From Syntrophaceae bacterium UBA6087 (lineage in GTDB: Bacteria; Desulfobacterota; Desulfomonilia; UBA1062), in assembly GCA_002448235.1 (NCBI GenBank), contig DIXF01000002.1, positions 62,001-126,000 of the forward strand: a stretch of 64,000 nucleotides of DNA. Direction: 5' to 3'. Position 1 is the first letter of the stretch, and every line of letters begins with the position of its first letter. Made by a program: the position numbers and the translations under genes. The notes beneath the pieces are model-generated. The model ran no database searches. It was not told the DNA's origin and saw only the letters and a list, made by a program, of their open reading frames with translations. Positions 8,664-17,146 of the stretch are shown here, piece after piece.

Positions 8664-9467
8664 TTACTTCCTCCTTGGCGTATATGCTTCCTTGGGCACT
8701 TTTTCCGGGTCGGGTGCACCTGCCTCCCTGCGGGCCGCGATAATCTCATCCATGGAGATGTCCCGCGGGATTTTCAGATCCTGTCCTACGTAAACGGCCT
8801 TCGGGTCTTTGATCTGGTCGCGGTTTGCCTTGTAGATGAGCGGCCACATGAACGAGTCGTTGTAGATCTCGTGCCGTGCGGCAATGCTGGGGAGCGTCTC
8901 GTTCTTCTTCACCACGTGGATCGTGGGATAGACCTCCAGGACATCGGTCGAGGCCCGGGTTTTGATCTCTTCCCTGCTCTTGGTGATGTCGTGGCTCAAG
9001 TCCTCGATCTTTTTCTGCTTTGCCTGGACCGTCGTTTCCTGGGCTTTGAGAACGATCTCCTCGAGCTGCTTCCCCAGGACGGAAAGCACCTGCAGATCCC
9101 CGTCCATGTAGGCGTTCTGCATCTTCAGATAAAGCAGCAGCACGTTGAACGAATCCCTGGGCGCGTATTCGAATGCCGATACGTCGATAATCTTTTTCAT
9201 GTCCGACAGGGCCTTGTGCATGATATCGCGGGCCTGCTTATCGACCTGGCTGAAATGCCGCGTGGCCTGGAAAAAGGCCTGACGCGCGGTTTCCCTGTCG
9301 CCAAGGTCCTGCGCTTCCAATCCTTTTTGCATGTTTTCCACCCCCAGCTTCAGAGAATCCTGCCGGGAGATGACGCCTTCCGAGCCGTCGGTAATATCCG
9401 GCGCAGGCGTCCTTGCACATCCGAAAACAAGCAGCGCGGAGAGAACAAAGAAACTTATCCTCTTCAT
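8664..9467 (-). CDS. LysM-domain lipoprotein
   Basis: 267 residues with a lipoprotein signal peptide: basic start, hydrophobic core and lipobox 'LLVFGCARTP' (Cys 17), so it should be anchored in the membrane facing the periplasm. The middle (about 40-170) is helical and coiled-coil-like with tetratricopeptide-like spacing. The C-terminal region contains a LysM domain starting 'YPTIHVVKKNETLPSIAARH' and ending 'VYVGQDLKIPRD', a peptidoglycan-binding fold. Its ATG overlaps the aspS stop by one base and the ribosome binding site GGAAGGAGG lies inside aspS, so translation is probably coupled. It is likely a cell-wall-associated lipoprotein. Confidence 0.85.
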   Translation of the reverse strand: MKRISFFVLSALLVFGCARTPAPDITDGSEGVISRQDSLKLGVENMQKGLEAQDLGDRETARQAFFQATRHFSQVDKQARDIMHKALSDMKKIIDVSAFEYAPRDSFNVLLLYLKMQNAYMDGDLQVLSVLGKQLEEIVLKAQETTVQAKQKKIEDLSHDITKSREEIKTRASTDVLEVYPTIHVVKKNETLPSIAARHEIYNDSFMWPLIYKANRDQIKDPKAVYVGQDLKIPRDISMDEIIAARREAGAPDPEKVPKEAYTPRRK

Positions 9468-11251
9468 CAGCCCTCCTTCCGGTACTCAAGACCGAGTTCT
9501 GCCAATTGGCCGGAGCTCACTTCCGATGGTGCGTCGGTCATGACGCAGTATGCCTTCTGCGTTTTGGGGAACGCAATGACGTCCCGGATGCTCGCGGCCC
9601 CGGTGAGGATCATGATGAGCCGGTCCAGGCCGAAAGCGATCCCGCCGTGGGGCGGGGCGCCGTACTGGAGCGCGTCGAGCAAGAATCCGAACTTCGCTTT
9701 TGCCTCTTCCTCACGTAAGCCGATTGCCTTGAAAACCCTGCTCTGAACATCCTGGGTATGGATGCGGATGCTGCCGCCTCCCACCTCGGAGCCGTTGATA
9801 ACCATATCGTACGCCTGGGATTTGACCTTTGCGGGGTCGCTCTCGAGGAACGCCAGGTCTTCCGCACAGGGCGCGGTGAAAGGGTGATGAACGGAGACGT
9901 ACCGCTTGTCTTCCTCGCTCCATTCGAACAGCGGGAAGTCCGTAACCCACAGGGCCCCGAAGGTATGGGGCTCGATGAGCCCCAGCTTCTGGGCGATATG
10001 CAGCCTGAGCGCGCTCAGCGATGCATTGGCCGTAGGCTTCGATGCCGCGATGAAGAGCCCGATGTCTCCGGGATGCATATCGAGCCTTTCTCCGATCCTG
10101 TCAAACTGCTCGTTGCTTAAGAATTTCGAAAGGGTGGATTTCCAGCCGTCGTTTTCCAGTTTCGCCGAGAGCACGCCCTTGGCGCCGAGGTCTGCAACCA
10201 GCGCGCTGAAGGAATCGAGATCCTTCCTGCTGAAACTCTGCGGCCCCTTGACCGCGAAGCCCTTGATCACACCCCCTGTTGCGAGCGTCTCGGAAAAGAC
10301 CCGGAAATCGCTTCCGGCGACTACATCGGAGATGTCTTTCAGCTTCATGCCGAAGCGCGTGTCAGGCCTGTCGTTGCCGTATTCTTCCATGGCCTGATCG
10401 TAGCTCATCCGCGGGAAAGGCCTCGGGAGCTCCACCCCGACGGTTTCCTTGAAAAGCTCGGCGATCATGCCCTCGGTGATCGAGAGCAGGTCGTCCATCT
10501 CGATAAAGGACATCTCGATATCTATCTGGGTAAACTCGGGCTGGCGGTCGGCGCGCAGGTCTTCGTCGCGGAAGCACTTGACGACCTGGTAGTAGCGGTC
10601 GAAGCCCGATACCATGAGGAGCTGCTTGAAGATCTGCGGCGACTGGGGCAGCGCAAAGCATTTCCCCGGGAATACCCTGCTGGGTACGAGGTAATCCCTG
10701 GCGCCTTCCGGTGTGCTCTTGGTCAGGACCGGCGTCTCCACGTCGACGAACCCATGGCCGTCCAGGTAGGCCCGTACGCTCCTCGCCGCTTTGTGCCTGA
10801 GCATGATGTTGTATTGCAGCGACGGCCTGCGCAGGTCGAGGAAGCGGTATTTGAGCCGCAAGGTATCGTTTACCTCGACCCCGTCTTCCACCACGAAGGG
10901 GGGGACCTTTGCCTCATTGAGGATGGTAACCGCGTGAACCGCGATCTCCACGTTCCCGGTGGACATGCCCGGGTTTCTCATCTCTTCGGGCCGCAACGTA
11001 AGCGTTCCTTCGACGGCGATTACAAATTCGGGCTTCAGGGTATGGGCAACCGCATGGGCTGCCGGATCGGTCTCGGGATTGACCACTGCCTGCGCGATGC
11101 CGGTGCGGTCTCTGATATCGATAAAAATCAGGCCTCCCAAGTCCCTTCTTCTCTGGACCCAGCCCGTAATCTTTACCGTGCCTCCTGCCTGTGCTTGGTG
11201 AACTTCGCCGCAGTAATGTGTTCTCTTCATCCCTAATGCCTGATCTTTCAC
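9467..11251 (-). CDS. aspS: Aspartyl-tRNA synthetase
   Basis: 594 residues, typical of the bacterial AspRS with N-terminal OB anticodon-binding domain, class II core and inserted GAD domain. Motif 2 is seen as 'FRDEDLRADRQPEFTQID' and motif 3 as 'GIAFGLDRLIMIL'. In the OB domain the stretch is 'RRRDLGGLIF', with Leu where non-discriminating enzymes usually have His, which hints at a tRNA-Asp-specific enzyme (inference). The start is a GTG at 11251 that overlaps the hisS stop (GTGA) and follows AAGGAG with 7-nt spacing. An ATG seven codons later has no such site. Coupled translation with hisS is expected. Confidence 0.96.
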   Translation of the reverse strand: MKDQALGMKRTHYCGEVHQAQAGGTVKITGWVQRRRDLGGLIFIDIRDRTGIAQAVVNPETDPAAHAVAHTLKPEFVIAVEGTLTLRPEEMRNPGMSTGNVEIAVHAVTILNEAKVPPFVVEDGVEVNDTLRLKYRFLDLRRPSLQYNIMLRHKAARSVRAYLDGHGFVDVETPVLTKSTPEGARDYLVPSRVFPGKCFALPQSPQIFKQLLMVSGFDRYYQVVKCFRDEDLRADRQPEFTQIDIEMSFIEMDDLLSITEGMIAELFKETVGVELPRPFPRMSYDQAMEEYGNDRPDTRFGMKLKDISDVVAGSDFRVFSETLATGGVIKGFAVKGPQSFSRKDLDSFSALVADLGAKGVLSAKLENDGWKSTLSKFLSNEQFDRIGERLDMHPGDIGLFIAASKPTANASLSALRLHIAQKLGLIEPHTFGALWVTDFPLFEWSEEDKRYVSVHHPFTAPCAEDLAFLESDPAKVKSQAYDMVINGSEVGGGSIRIHTQDVQSRVFKAIGLREEEAKAKFGFLLDALQYGAPPHGGIAFGLDRLIMILTGAASIRDVIAFPKTQKAYCVMTDAPSEVSSGQLAELGLEYRKEG

Positions 11252-12513
11252 GTATTTTCTCCTTGATCGGAAAGCATTGATCGTATCTTTTCCAGGACGC
11301 CCACCCGCGCAACTTTTGTCTGGTCGGATGTCCGTAAATCTTTCACGGTAACTTCCGAGGCCTTTGCCTCATCTTCGCCGATTATGGCGCATACTGGGCA
11401 GCCGGACTTGCCCGCCCGGCGCATCTGCGCCTTGAAGCTCTTTCCGAAGACAGCCTCCGCAGGAATCGAGGCTTTGCGCAGATCGGAGAGGAGCAGTGCT
11501 GCGTAGCGCTTCACTCCTTCGTCCCCTTGTACCACGACGTAGCACCCCCGGTCGTGCTTGGGCTTTTCTTCAAGCAGCATGATGATGCGCTCGAGGCCGA
11601 ATGCAAAACCGATCCCCGGGGCATCGGGGCCACCCAGGGTCTTCACGAGGTTGTCGTACCGTCCGCCGCCTGCAACGGCGTTCTGGGAGCCCAGGCCCTC
11701 GGCCGTGATCTCAAATGTTGTCCTGGTATAGTAATCGAGCCCTCTGACGAGGTTCGGGTTCTTTTTGTAGGTAACGCCCATTTCGTCGAGGAAGGTCACT
11801 ACCCGGCCGTAGTGCTCCCTGCAGGCATCGCAGAGAAAGTCCTCGATGACCGGCGCGCCTGAAGCCGCCTCCCTGCAGGATACCGCCTTGCAGTCGAGGA
11901 CCCGCAGCGGATTCCTGTGCATCCTGCGTGAGCAGTCCTGGCACAATTTCTCCGCCTGGCGGCCGAAGAATTCCTGGAGGGCCTTCCGGTAATTCTCCCG
12001 GCACTCTTCGCACCCCAGCGAGTTGACCTCCATGGTCACGTTCCGTAAGCCTAAGTCTTTTGCCAGCCGGTAGGCGAGCTCCAGCGTCTCGGCATCGGAG
12101 AACGGCTCGGTCTCGCCCAGACGCTCGACATTGAGCTGGTGGAACTGGCGGTACCTGCCCTTCTGGGGCCGCTCGTACCGGAACATGGGGCCCATGGTGA
12201 AAAGTTTCTGAACAGGGTCTTCGCCCAGCAGGCCGTGCTCGATGACGGCCCGCAGCACCGAAGCCGTTGCCTCGGGCCGCAACGTAATGGATTCGCCGCC
12301 CTTGTCGGTGAAGGTATACATCTGCTTTTCCACCACGTCCGTCTCATCGCCCATGCCGCGAAGAAAAAGCTCGGTCCGCTCAATGATCGGGGGCCTGAGC
12401 TCCTCGAACCCATAGAGCCTAAAAATTCTCCTGGCCGTCTCCTCGACGAAGCGCCATTTGGATATATCTTTTGGCAGGATATCGCCCACCCCGCGTATCG
12501 CCTTTATCTCCAC
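11248..12513 (-). CDS. hisS: Histidyl-tRNA synthetase
   Basis: 421 residues, full length for the bacterial homodimeric class II enzyme. Visible: N-terminal 'IRGVGDILP', motif 2 'FRYERPQKGRYRQFHQLN', the histidine-specific motif 'LVRGLDYYTRTTFE' and 'GGRYDNLV', motif 3 'GIGFAFGLERIIMLL', and a C-terminal anticodon-binding domain. It charges tRNA-His with histidine. The start is GTG, with GGAGG 7 nt upstream. It lies between the radical SAM gene and aspS in one minus-strand operon; the hisS-aspS pair is a common bacterial arrangement. Confidence 0.96.
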   Translation of the reverse strand: MEIKAIRGVGDILPKDISKWRFVEETARRIFRLYGFEELRPPIIERTELFLRGMGDETDVVEKQMYTFTDKGGESITLRPEATASVLRAVIEHGLLGEDPVQKLFTMGPMFRYERPQKGRYRQFHQLNVERLGETEPFSDAETLELAYRLAKDLGLRNVTMEVNSLGCEECRENYRKALQEFFGRQAEKLCQDCSRRMHRNPLRVLDCKAVSCREAASGAPVIEDFLCDACREHYGRVVTFLDEMGVTYKKNPNLVRGLDYYTRTTFEITAEGLGSQNAVAGGGRYDNLVKTLGGPDAPGIGFAFGLERIIMLLEEKPKHDRGCYVVVQGDEGVKRYAALLLSDLRKASIPAEAVFGKSFKAQMRRAGKSGCPVCAIIGEDEAKASEVTVKDLRTSDQTKVARVGVLEKIRSMLSDQGENT

Positions 12514-12565
12514 AGTCTGCCTCCGAATTTCTGATTGTTATCCTACTTGAGCCCGGCGTGTCAAT

Positions 12566-13444
12566 TTAAAGGCCTCTCGACCACTCGGGCCGCAGAAGCC
12601 TGGAATTTTCATCCTTCATGGCCCGGTCGATGAGATCGAGTATCTTCTCCTTGTCCTCGGGCAGCGTGCCGTTTATGGGGAGATAGTTTGAGGCATGCTC
12701 GGTGCCGAACTTGCAGCCGGTCACGGTGAGGTCTTCTACAAACCACCGGAGTTCCTGGAGAGACTGCATCTTGTTCAGAAGCTTGAAATTGCCGCCCATG
12801 AGCTTTTTCTCGTAGACCTCTTCATACTGCCCCAGCATGAGCGTCAGCGTGGCGAGAAAGTGCGGGTTGATGGCATTGGCCACTCGGGCGGAATCTTTTG
12901 CGTGGTCAAGGCTGCCCTCTGCGCCGCCCAGCCCCAGGATGATGAAGGTGGACATGCGCAAGCCCGCTTCTATGGCTTTTTTGCTCCCGTCGATGATCTC
13001 CTGCGCCGTTGCGCCCTTGTGGATCTTTTTCAGAAGCGCGTCGTTGCCCGTCTCGATGCCGAGGTAGAGGACGTCGAGCTTGCGCTTGCGGAGCTCTTTA
13101 AGCTCATCGATGCTTTTTCCCATGAGGTTTGTGGGCCCGGCATAGGTGCTGACCCGCTCCAGGGCGGGGAACGTTTCGTTCAGAAGGTCGAGGGTTTTGA
13201 TGAGGTAGTCGGTCTCCAGGCACAAAGGATCGCCATCGGCCAGAAACACCTTTTTCGTATGGGGCTGATACCTCGACATCTCTATGATGTCGGCGCTTAA
13301 GTCTTCCCAGGGCCTTGCCGTAAAACGCTTTCCCTTGTACATGCCGCAGAACAGGCACTTGTTCCACGAGCAACCGAGTGTAACCTGAAATATCAGCGAA
13401 CGCCCCTCGGACGGCGGTCTATACAGCGGCATATCGTATTCCAT
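12566..13444 (-). CDS. Radical SAM protein with CX4CX2C cluster
   Basis: 292 residues. A 4Fe-4S motif is seen near residue 25 as 'GCSWNKCLFCGMYKG', where the first spacing is four residues instead of the usual three. Further radical SAM features follow: 'VFLADGDPLCLE', 'LDVLYLGIETGNDALLKKIH' and 'FIILGLGG'. The C-terminal phrase 'FGTEHASNYLPINGTLPEDK' is shared with the paralog at 21621. The reaction is unknown; relatives are annotated only as radical SAM (COG1032-like) proteins. The frame opens at 13534, but GAGGAGG sits 6 nt before ATG 13444, matching the conserved N-terminus 'YRPPSEGRS'. It heads the hisS-aspS-citrate-synthase operon. The 289 nt upstream contain small GC-rich repeats and no gene I can support. 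Confidence 0.85.
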   Translation of the reverse strand: MEYDMPLYRPPSEGRSLIFQVTLGCSWNKCLFCGMYKGKRFTARPWEDLSADIIEMSRYQPHTKKVFLADGDPLCLETDYLIKTLDLLNETFPALERVSTYAGPTNLMGKSIDELKELRKRKLDVLYLGIETGNDALLKKIHKGATAQEIIDGSKKAIEAGLRMSTFIILGLGGAEGSLDHAKDSARVANAINPHFLATLTLMLGQYEEVYEKKLMGGNFKLLNKMQSLQELRWFVEDLTVTGCKFGTEHASNYLPINGTLPEDKEKILDLIDRAMKDENSRLLRPEWSRGL

Positions 13445-13733
13445 GTGATCCTCCTCGTTCGAACCGGATACTGTCTTTTTAGAGCCTGCAGGGATCAAGC
13501 TCCGAGCCCTTGCCTTTGCTTTACGCTTTTCCACGCATCCGCTGCGGCCTTGTTCCGGCTTTCTTCTGCGGCGTCTTAAGGGAAGAGTTTTGTGTTCTTA
13601 TGGTTCCTGCCAAGGGGAAGAGGCGTTTCGCCCCTAAAAGTGGTGCAAGAAACATAGAGAAGTGTAGCATGCCCTTAAGCGCTGCCGATCGTGACTGGTA
13701 ATTAAACCATACCGGGCGGAAAAATTCAACTAA

Positions 13734-14129
13734 TCACTGATGATCGATCGGTTTGTACGGCTTGATATCAAGGATGGGGGTGCCGTCTACGAGATCAACG
13801 TTATCGACGGAGAGGAAGGGCGGATCCACGGCGACCAGCTTCAGGATCGACATGCCGATGGCGTTCGGCCGCATCGGGGAGCAGAGGCTGAATACTCCCT
13901 TGACCCTGCCCGAAGGGCTCTTCTGCTTTAAGGAATATCCCTTTGAGAGGTGGAAGTGGAAAAGGACGACGATGCGCTCGTACTCGGCCAATGCGTCGAG
14001 TCCTTCGAGAAAGGGCGCGAAGACCTCGATGGTCCCCTTGACCTCGGATATGGAATAAAAGCGGGGAGCATCTGCGGGCTTTTTGATCCCGCAATGCATC
14101 ACGCCGATGGGTTCATAGCAGATCTTCAA
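13734..14129 (-). CDS. trmO: TrmO-like (TsaA/YaeB) tRNA methyltransferase
   Basis: 131 residues matching the single beta-barrel TsaA/UPF0066 domain that in E. coli TrmO N6-methylates t6A37 in tRNA-Thr using S-adenosylmethionine. Family landmarks are the start 'YEPIGVM', 'LEGLDALAEYERIVVLFHF', 'GVFSLCSPMRPNAIGMS' (family pattern F-x-T-R-x-P-x-R-P-N-x-I-G, with the first Arg replaced by Cys-Ser here) and 'VDLVDGTPILDIKPYKP'. It lacks the C-terminal extension of E. coli TrmO. The start is a TTG 9 nt after the stop of the upstream kinase-like gene, so the two form an operon. Assignment of the exact tRNA target is by homology only. Confidence 0.8.
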   Translation of the reverse strand: MKICYEPIGVMHCGIKKPADAPRFYSISEVKGTIEVFAPFLEGLDALAEYERIVVLFHFHLSKGYSLKQKSPSGRVKGVFSLCSPMRPNAIGMSILKLVAVDPPFLSVDNVDLVDGTPILDIKPYKPIDHQ

Positions 14130-14138
14130 AGCTCTTTT

Positions 14139-14879
14139 TTACGCTTCCCCTTTCTCCTTGTTGATGAGGTACTTGGCCACAACCGCCTTTACCGAGTATG
14201 CGGGCTCCCTTCCCTGCTCGACCTGGTGCAAAACTTCCAGATCCGATTTCCAGACGAGGTGTCCGGGGGAGACGAAGCAGAAGCTGTCCGGTGCATACTC
14301 AGTGCTTACCTGCCCGTCTTTGTAATAATAAAACCCTTCGCATATCTCTGCCTCATAGCCCCGCATCACCGGCGGGATGTCCGTAGGCCTGAACCACAGT
14401 TTTACTTCACGCTCCGCATCCGACGGATTCGCCGATGCGTGGATGAGATTGTCCACCCTGTCCCCGATATATTTGCCGGTTTCATCCTTCAGGGGCACGA
14501 CAGTCCCAAGCGCACGGATGCAGCCTGGCCTCTGCACACGGGCGTCGTGAGGGTTCGTAGGCCCGCAGATGTCGCGTATGGTCTTGATGGCATTCCGGCC
14601 CTGGTAGACGATCGCAATGACCCTGCGCTTCTCCGGATTCTCGGGATAATGGAGATATCCCCTGATATACTCAAGAAGGGAGGGATAGAAGAATTTGCCG
14701 TCGTGCTCCGCATAGTGCTCCCCGGCCAGCTCCAGATTTACGGAAACAACCTTTAAGCCCGCAAAACGCAGGCCCGTATGGAACTCGGAAAACTGAGAGA
14801 GTATGTATCCGGTGAGCGAATTCTTGAGCGCATCAGGCTTGATCAGTACCAGGGACCTCTCGATATTCTCTGTTGTCAT
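14139..14879 (-). CDS. Enlarged nucleoside-diphosphate-kinase-like protein
   Basis: 246 residues, far longer than the usual 140-residue NDK. The N-terminus 'RSLVLIKPDAL' is the NDK start, and the active-site region 'DNLIHASANPSDAEREVKLWF' retains the catalytic His with the following Asp/Glu pattern. An insertion lies before it ('LGTVVPLKDETGKYIGDRV'), and an approximately 80-residue C-terminal extension ('YEAEICEGFYYYKDGQVS') has no family I recognise. It should transfer gamma-phosphate between nucleoside tri- and diphosphates, although the insertion could change specificity. AAGGAGG abuts the first ATG (14885) but is 6 nt from the ATG at 14879, which I chose. It is followed by trmO. Confidence 0.75.
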   Translation of the reverse strand: MTTENIERSLVLIKPDALKNSLTGYILSQFSEFHTGLRFAGLKVVSVNLELAGEHYAEHDGKFFYPSLLEYIRGYLHYPENPEKRRVIAIVYQGRNAIKTIRDICGPTNPHDARVQRPGCIRALGTVVPLKDETGKYIGDRVDNLIHASANPSDAEREVKLWFRPTDIPPVMRGYEAEICEGFYYYKDGQVSTEYAPDSFCFVSPGHLVWKSDLEVLHQVEQGREPAYSVKAVVAKYLINKEKGEA

Positions 14880-15161
14880 GCACATCCTCCTTACCCGTGA
14901 AATATGCCTTCGTTGGCACGCAAAGCCTGCTTCACCAAGGCATCGTTATGCTGTATATAGTATCTGATTTTGTTGTTTCCTCTAGTATATTCTTCCCCGG
15001 CGAAGCAACAGTTAAATGCCTCTTTTCTAAAAGATTAGAGAATGATCTTTCGAGATACCGGCCACGCGGGATTTCAAAAAAGCATTCTTCCGGATTGTCC
15101 TGCAGTCTCAGGCCCATACCGTTTTAAGGAAATCTCGATTTTTTTGAACACCATTTCCCCT

Positions 15162-15189
15162 TTCTTGGTGTATACAGGGCATTTATAAT
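15162..15189 (+). promoter_or_regulatory. Probable uppP promoter
   Basis: A perfect -10 TATAAT (15184-15189) lies 16 nt after a weak -35 TTCTTG (15162-15167), giving a transcription start near 15196 and a short leader before the TTG start of uppP. The rest of the 331-nt divergent region 14880-15210 must hold the promoter for the kinase-like gene on the other strand; I see no convincing boxes for it. Confidence 0.45.
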
Positions 15190-15210
15190 TTAACGAACAC
15201 GAGGTTTGAT

Positions 15211-16008
15211 TTGACGTTATTTCAGTCGGTTTTTTTGGGTTTCGTTCAGGGGCTGGGCGAATTTCTGCCTATCTCCAGCTCGGCGCACCTGGTCCTTGTC
15301 CCCTGGTTTTTCAGCTGGACGGACCCGGGGCTTACCTTCGACATCGCCCTGCACATAGGCACACTCATTGCCGTGGTCCTCTACTTCTGGAAAGACTGGC
15401 TTAATTTATCCGTTCAGGGGCTGACCAACGCCAACAGCACGGACGGCCGACTGTTCTGGTACCTGGCCCTGGCGAGCGTACCGGGGGCAGCGATCGGGCT
15501 TTTGCTGGAGGATATGGCGGAAACGATCTTCAGAACACCGCTCCTCACGGCTGCCATGCTCATCGGCGCCGGCATACTCTTATACTGGGCAGACAGGAAA
15601 AGCGTAAAAAACATCGAGATGAGCTCGATCTCTCTGAGATCAAGCTTTCTCATAGGCCTGTCTCAGGCTCTTGCCATCATTCCGGGGGTTTCCCGGTCGG
15701 GCATCACCATGTCCATGGGAATGATGCTTGGATTGACGAGGAAAAGCGCCGCGCGGTTTTCCTTTCTGCTCGCGACGCCCATCATCTTCGGAGCGGCAGC
15801 CGTGAAGATCCCCTACATTGCGTCGCATCCCGAAATGCTCACCATGAACTTCCTGATCGGGGTTCTGACCTCCTGCATCGTGGGCATCCTGAGCATCGGA
15901 TTCCTGCTCCGCTATGTTCAGGCCAAGGATTTCATGCCCTTTGTCTGGTACCGGTTCCTCCTGGGGGGCATCGTGGTCGCGGTCGTTTTTGCGAGGTGGG
16001 CCGCCTGA
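15211..16008 (+). CDS. uppP: Undecaprenyl-diphosphate phosphatase
   Basis: 265 residues, a multi-pass inner-membrane protein of the UppP/BacA family that dephosphorylates undecaprenyl pyrophosphate so that the lipid carrier for peptidoglycan and other envelope polymers can be reused. Both signature motifs are present: 'GFVQGLGEFLPISSSAHL' near residue 10 with the catalytic Glu, and 'ALAIIPGVSRSGITMSMG' near residue 152 with the catalytic Arg-Ser. The start is a TTG at 15211 with GAGG 6-7 nt upstream. Divergent from the NDK-like gene and convergent with the DUF488 gene, it appears to be transcribed alone. Confidence 0.95.
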   Translation: MTLFQSVFLGFVQGLGEFLPISSSAHLVLVPWFFSWTDPGLTFDIALHIGTLIAVVLYFWKDWLNLSVQGLTNANSTDGRLFWYLALASVPGAAIGLLLEDMAETIFRTPLLTAAMLIGAGILLYWADRKSVKNIEMSSISLRSSFLIGLSQALAIIPGVSRSGITMSMGMMLGLTRKSAARFSFLLATPIIFGAAAVKIPYIASHPEMLTMNFLIGVLTSCIVGILSIGFLLRYVQAKDFMPFVWYRFLLGGIVVAVVFARWAA

Positions 16009-16012
16009 TCGC

Positions 16013-16405
16013 TCATTTCTGTCCCGGTATGGTCTTTTCCACGAGGTAGTCCTTCAGGACAACGGCATTATTGTGGTCTTCATCCTTTGCAGAGTAGACG
16101 AGCGTCACCTTTCCCTCTTCCTCTATCGTGCGCCAGAGGTGATCGATAAGCTCGGGGTGTGAATCGAGCTCGGAAAAGTATCGTTTCTTGAACTCCCCCC
16201 ACTTTTCCGGGTCATGTCCCGACCATCTGCGCAGCTCATTGCTCGGCGCGATATCCTTAAACCAGAGGTCGATACACGCCCGCTCTTTCTTCACCCCTCT
16301 GGGCCAGAGCCTGTCGACAAGGATCCTGAAACCGTCGGTCTCATCCGGCTCCTCATAGGTCCGCTTCAGGCGTATGGATAAAAAGCCGTTGTCTTCCTTC
16401 CCCAT
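16013..16405 (-). CDS. DUF488 family protein
   Basis: 130 residues typical of the DUF488 family: 'IRLKRTYEEPDETDGFRILVDRLWPRGVKKE', of which the DGFRILVDRLWPRG core is diagnostic, then 'FKDIAPSNELRRWSGHDPEKW' and 'VTLVYSAKDEDHNNAVVLK'. Function is not established for the family. A GTG nine bases upstream (16414) lies right on the GAGG, so the ATG at 16405 with 6-nt spacing is the better start. It ends 5 nt from the end of uppP on the other strand. Confidence 0.85.
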   Translation of the reverse strand: MGKEDNGFLSIRLKRTYEEPDETDGFRILVDRLWPRGVKKERACIDLWFKDIAPSNELRRWSGHDPEKWGEFKKRYFSELDSHPELIDHLWRTIEEEGKVTLVYSAKDEDHNNAVVLKDYLVEKTIPGQK

Positions 16406-16420
16406 TGGAATCACCTCACG

Positions 16421-16443
16421 TCCCGGGAACAGCTCTCCCGGGA
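16421..16443 (-). repeat. Hairpin in the DUF488 5' leader
   Basis: Two copies of the self-complementary octamer TCCCGGGA, separated by 7 nt, can form an 8-bp stem just upstream of the ribosome binding site of the DUF488 gene. It might influence translation or mark a regulator site. No function is shown by sequence alone. Confidence 0.4.
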
Positions 16444-16611
16444 GAATTTACCTGTAGGCGTTGCCTTTGCCTGTCACGGACGCACGGATTGCAGAACTGA
16501 CGAAGGTTCCTCTTTTCTCATAGTTCTATCCCTTTCAATATCACCGCTGCCCGTCAAATCAAGGCTAAGAATATATCACATACCTCCCGCGCACTTCTCA
16601 AAACAAGGGAG

Positions 16612-16640
16612 TTGACAAAAGGAAACAGAACCCATAAAAA
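16612..16640 (+). promoter_or_regulatory. Promoter of the metal-sensor/ATPase operon
   Basis: A perfect -35 TTGACA (16612-16617) is followed after exactly 17 nt by TAAAAA (16635-16640). The predicted start point is near 16647. The sequence AACGTTA occurs at 16639-16645 and again at 16681-16687, close to the start point, and could be part of the ArsR-type repressor's operator. Confidence 0.6.
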
Positions 16641-16719
16641 CGTTAAAGTAATCGTTTGAATGATCAGATATGGAGATATGAACGTTATAAAGCGTTTTCA
16701 CAAAAAAGGGGCTCGCACG

Positions 16720-17130
16720 ATGGCCGTTGAAAAGGGAAAAGCAGCCGGCAGAAAGAGAATGGGCGCTACCGACGGGCAGGATATCTGCGAGATATTCTGT
16801 TCCGACGAAGCCAAGGTGGGCAGGCTCAAACAGGATGTACACCGGGCAAAAGGACTGGGGAAATTTTTCAAGGCGTTTGCGGACGAAACGAGATCGGCCA
16901 TTCTCTACTGCCTTTCAAAGGAAGAATTGTGCGTTTGTGATGTGGCCCGGATCATGGACATGTCGGTTCAGGCCGTGTCTCACCACTTGCGGTTCCTGAA
17001 GGCCTCCGATATCGTCCGTTACCGCCGCGAAGGCAAGATTGTCTATTACTCACTGGACGACGATCATATTGCAGCCCTGATCAGGCAGGGACTTGCACAC
17101 GTCAACCACACCCGCGATCCGCACCCTTGA
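16720..17130 (+). CDS. ArsR/SmtB-family metal-sensing repressor
   Basis: About 136 residues with a winged-helix ArsR domain: 'LGKFFKAFADETRSAILYCL' and recognition-helix region 'MSVQAVSHHLRFLKASDIV'. Metal ligands typical of CadC/SmtB-type sensors are visible: Cys residues in the N-terminal arm ('ICEIFC'), 'ELCVCDVA' in the alpha-3 helix, and the alpha-5 site pattern 'DDDHIAALIRQGLAHVNH'. Such proteins leave the operator when Zn, Cd or Pb binds. The gene is 16 nt from the metal ATPase and presumably controls it. The start is uncertain: ATGs exist at 16660 and 16678, but 16720 has AAGGGG at good spacing. Confidence 0.9.
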   Translation: MAVEKGKAAGRKRMGATDGQDICEIFCSDEAKVGRLKQDVHRAKGLGKFFKAFADETRSAILYCLSKEELCVCDVARIMDMSVQAVSHHLRFLKASDIVRYRREGKIVYYSLDDDHIAALIRQGLAHVNHTRDPHP

Positions 17131-17146
17131 GAAGCAGGAGAACTTC

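Noticed and set aside
14932..15117. A 61-codon minus-strand ORF upstream of the NDK-like gene
   Set aside because: No ribosome binding site and no family; it occupies the region that should hold promoters. It could be real, but I cannot support it.
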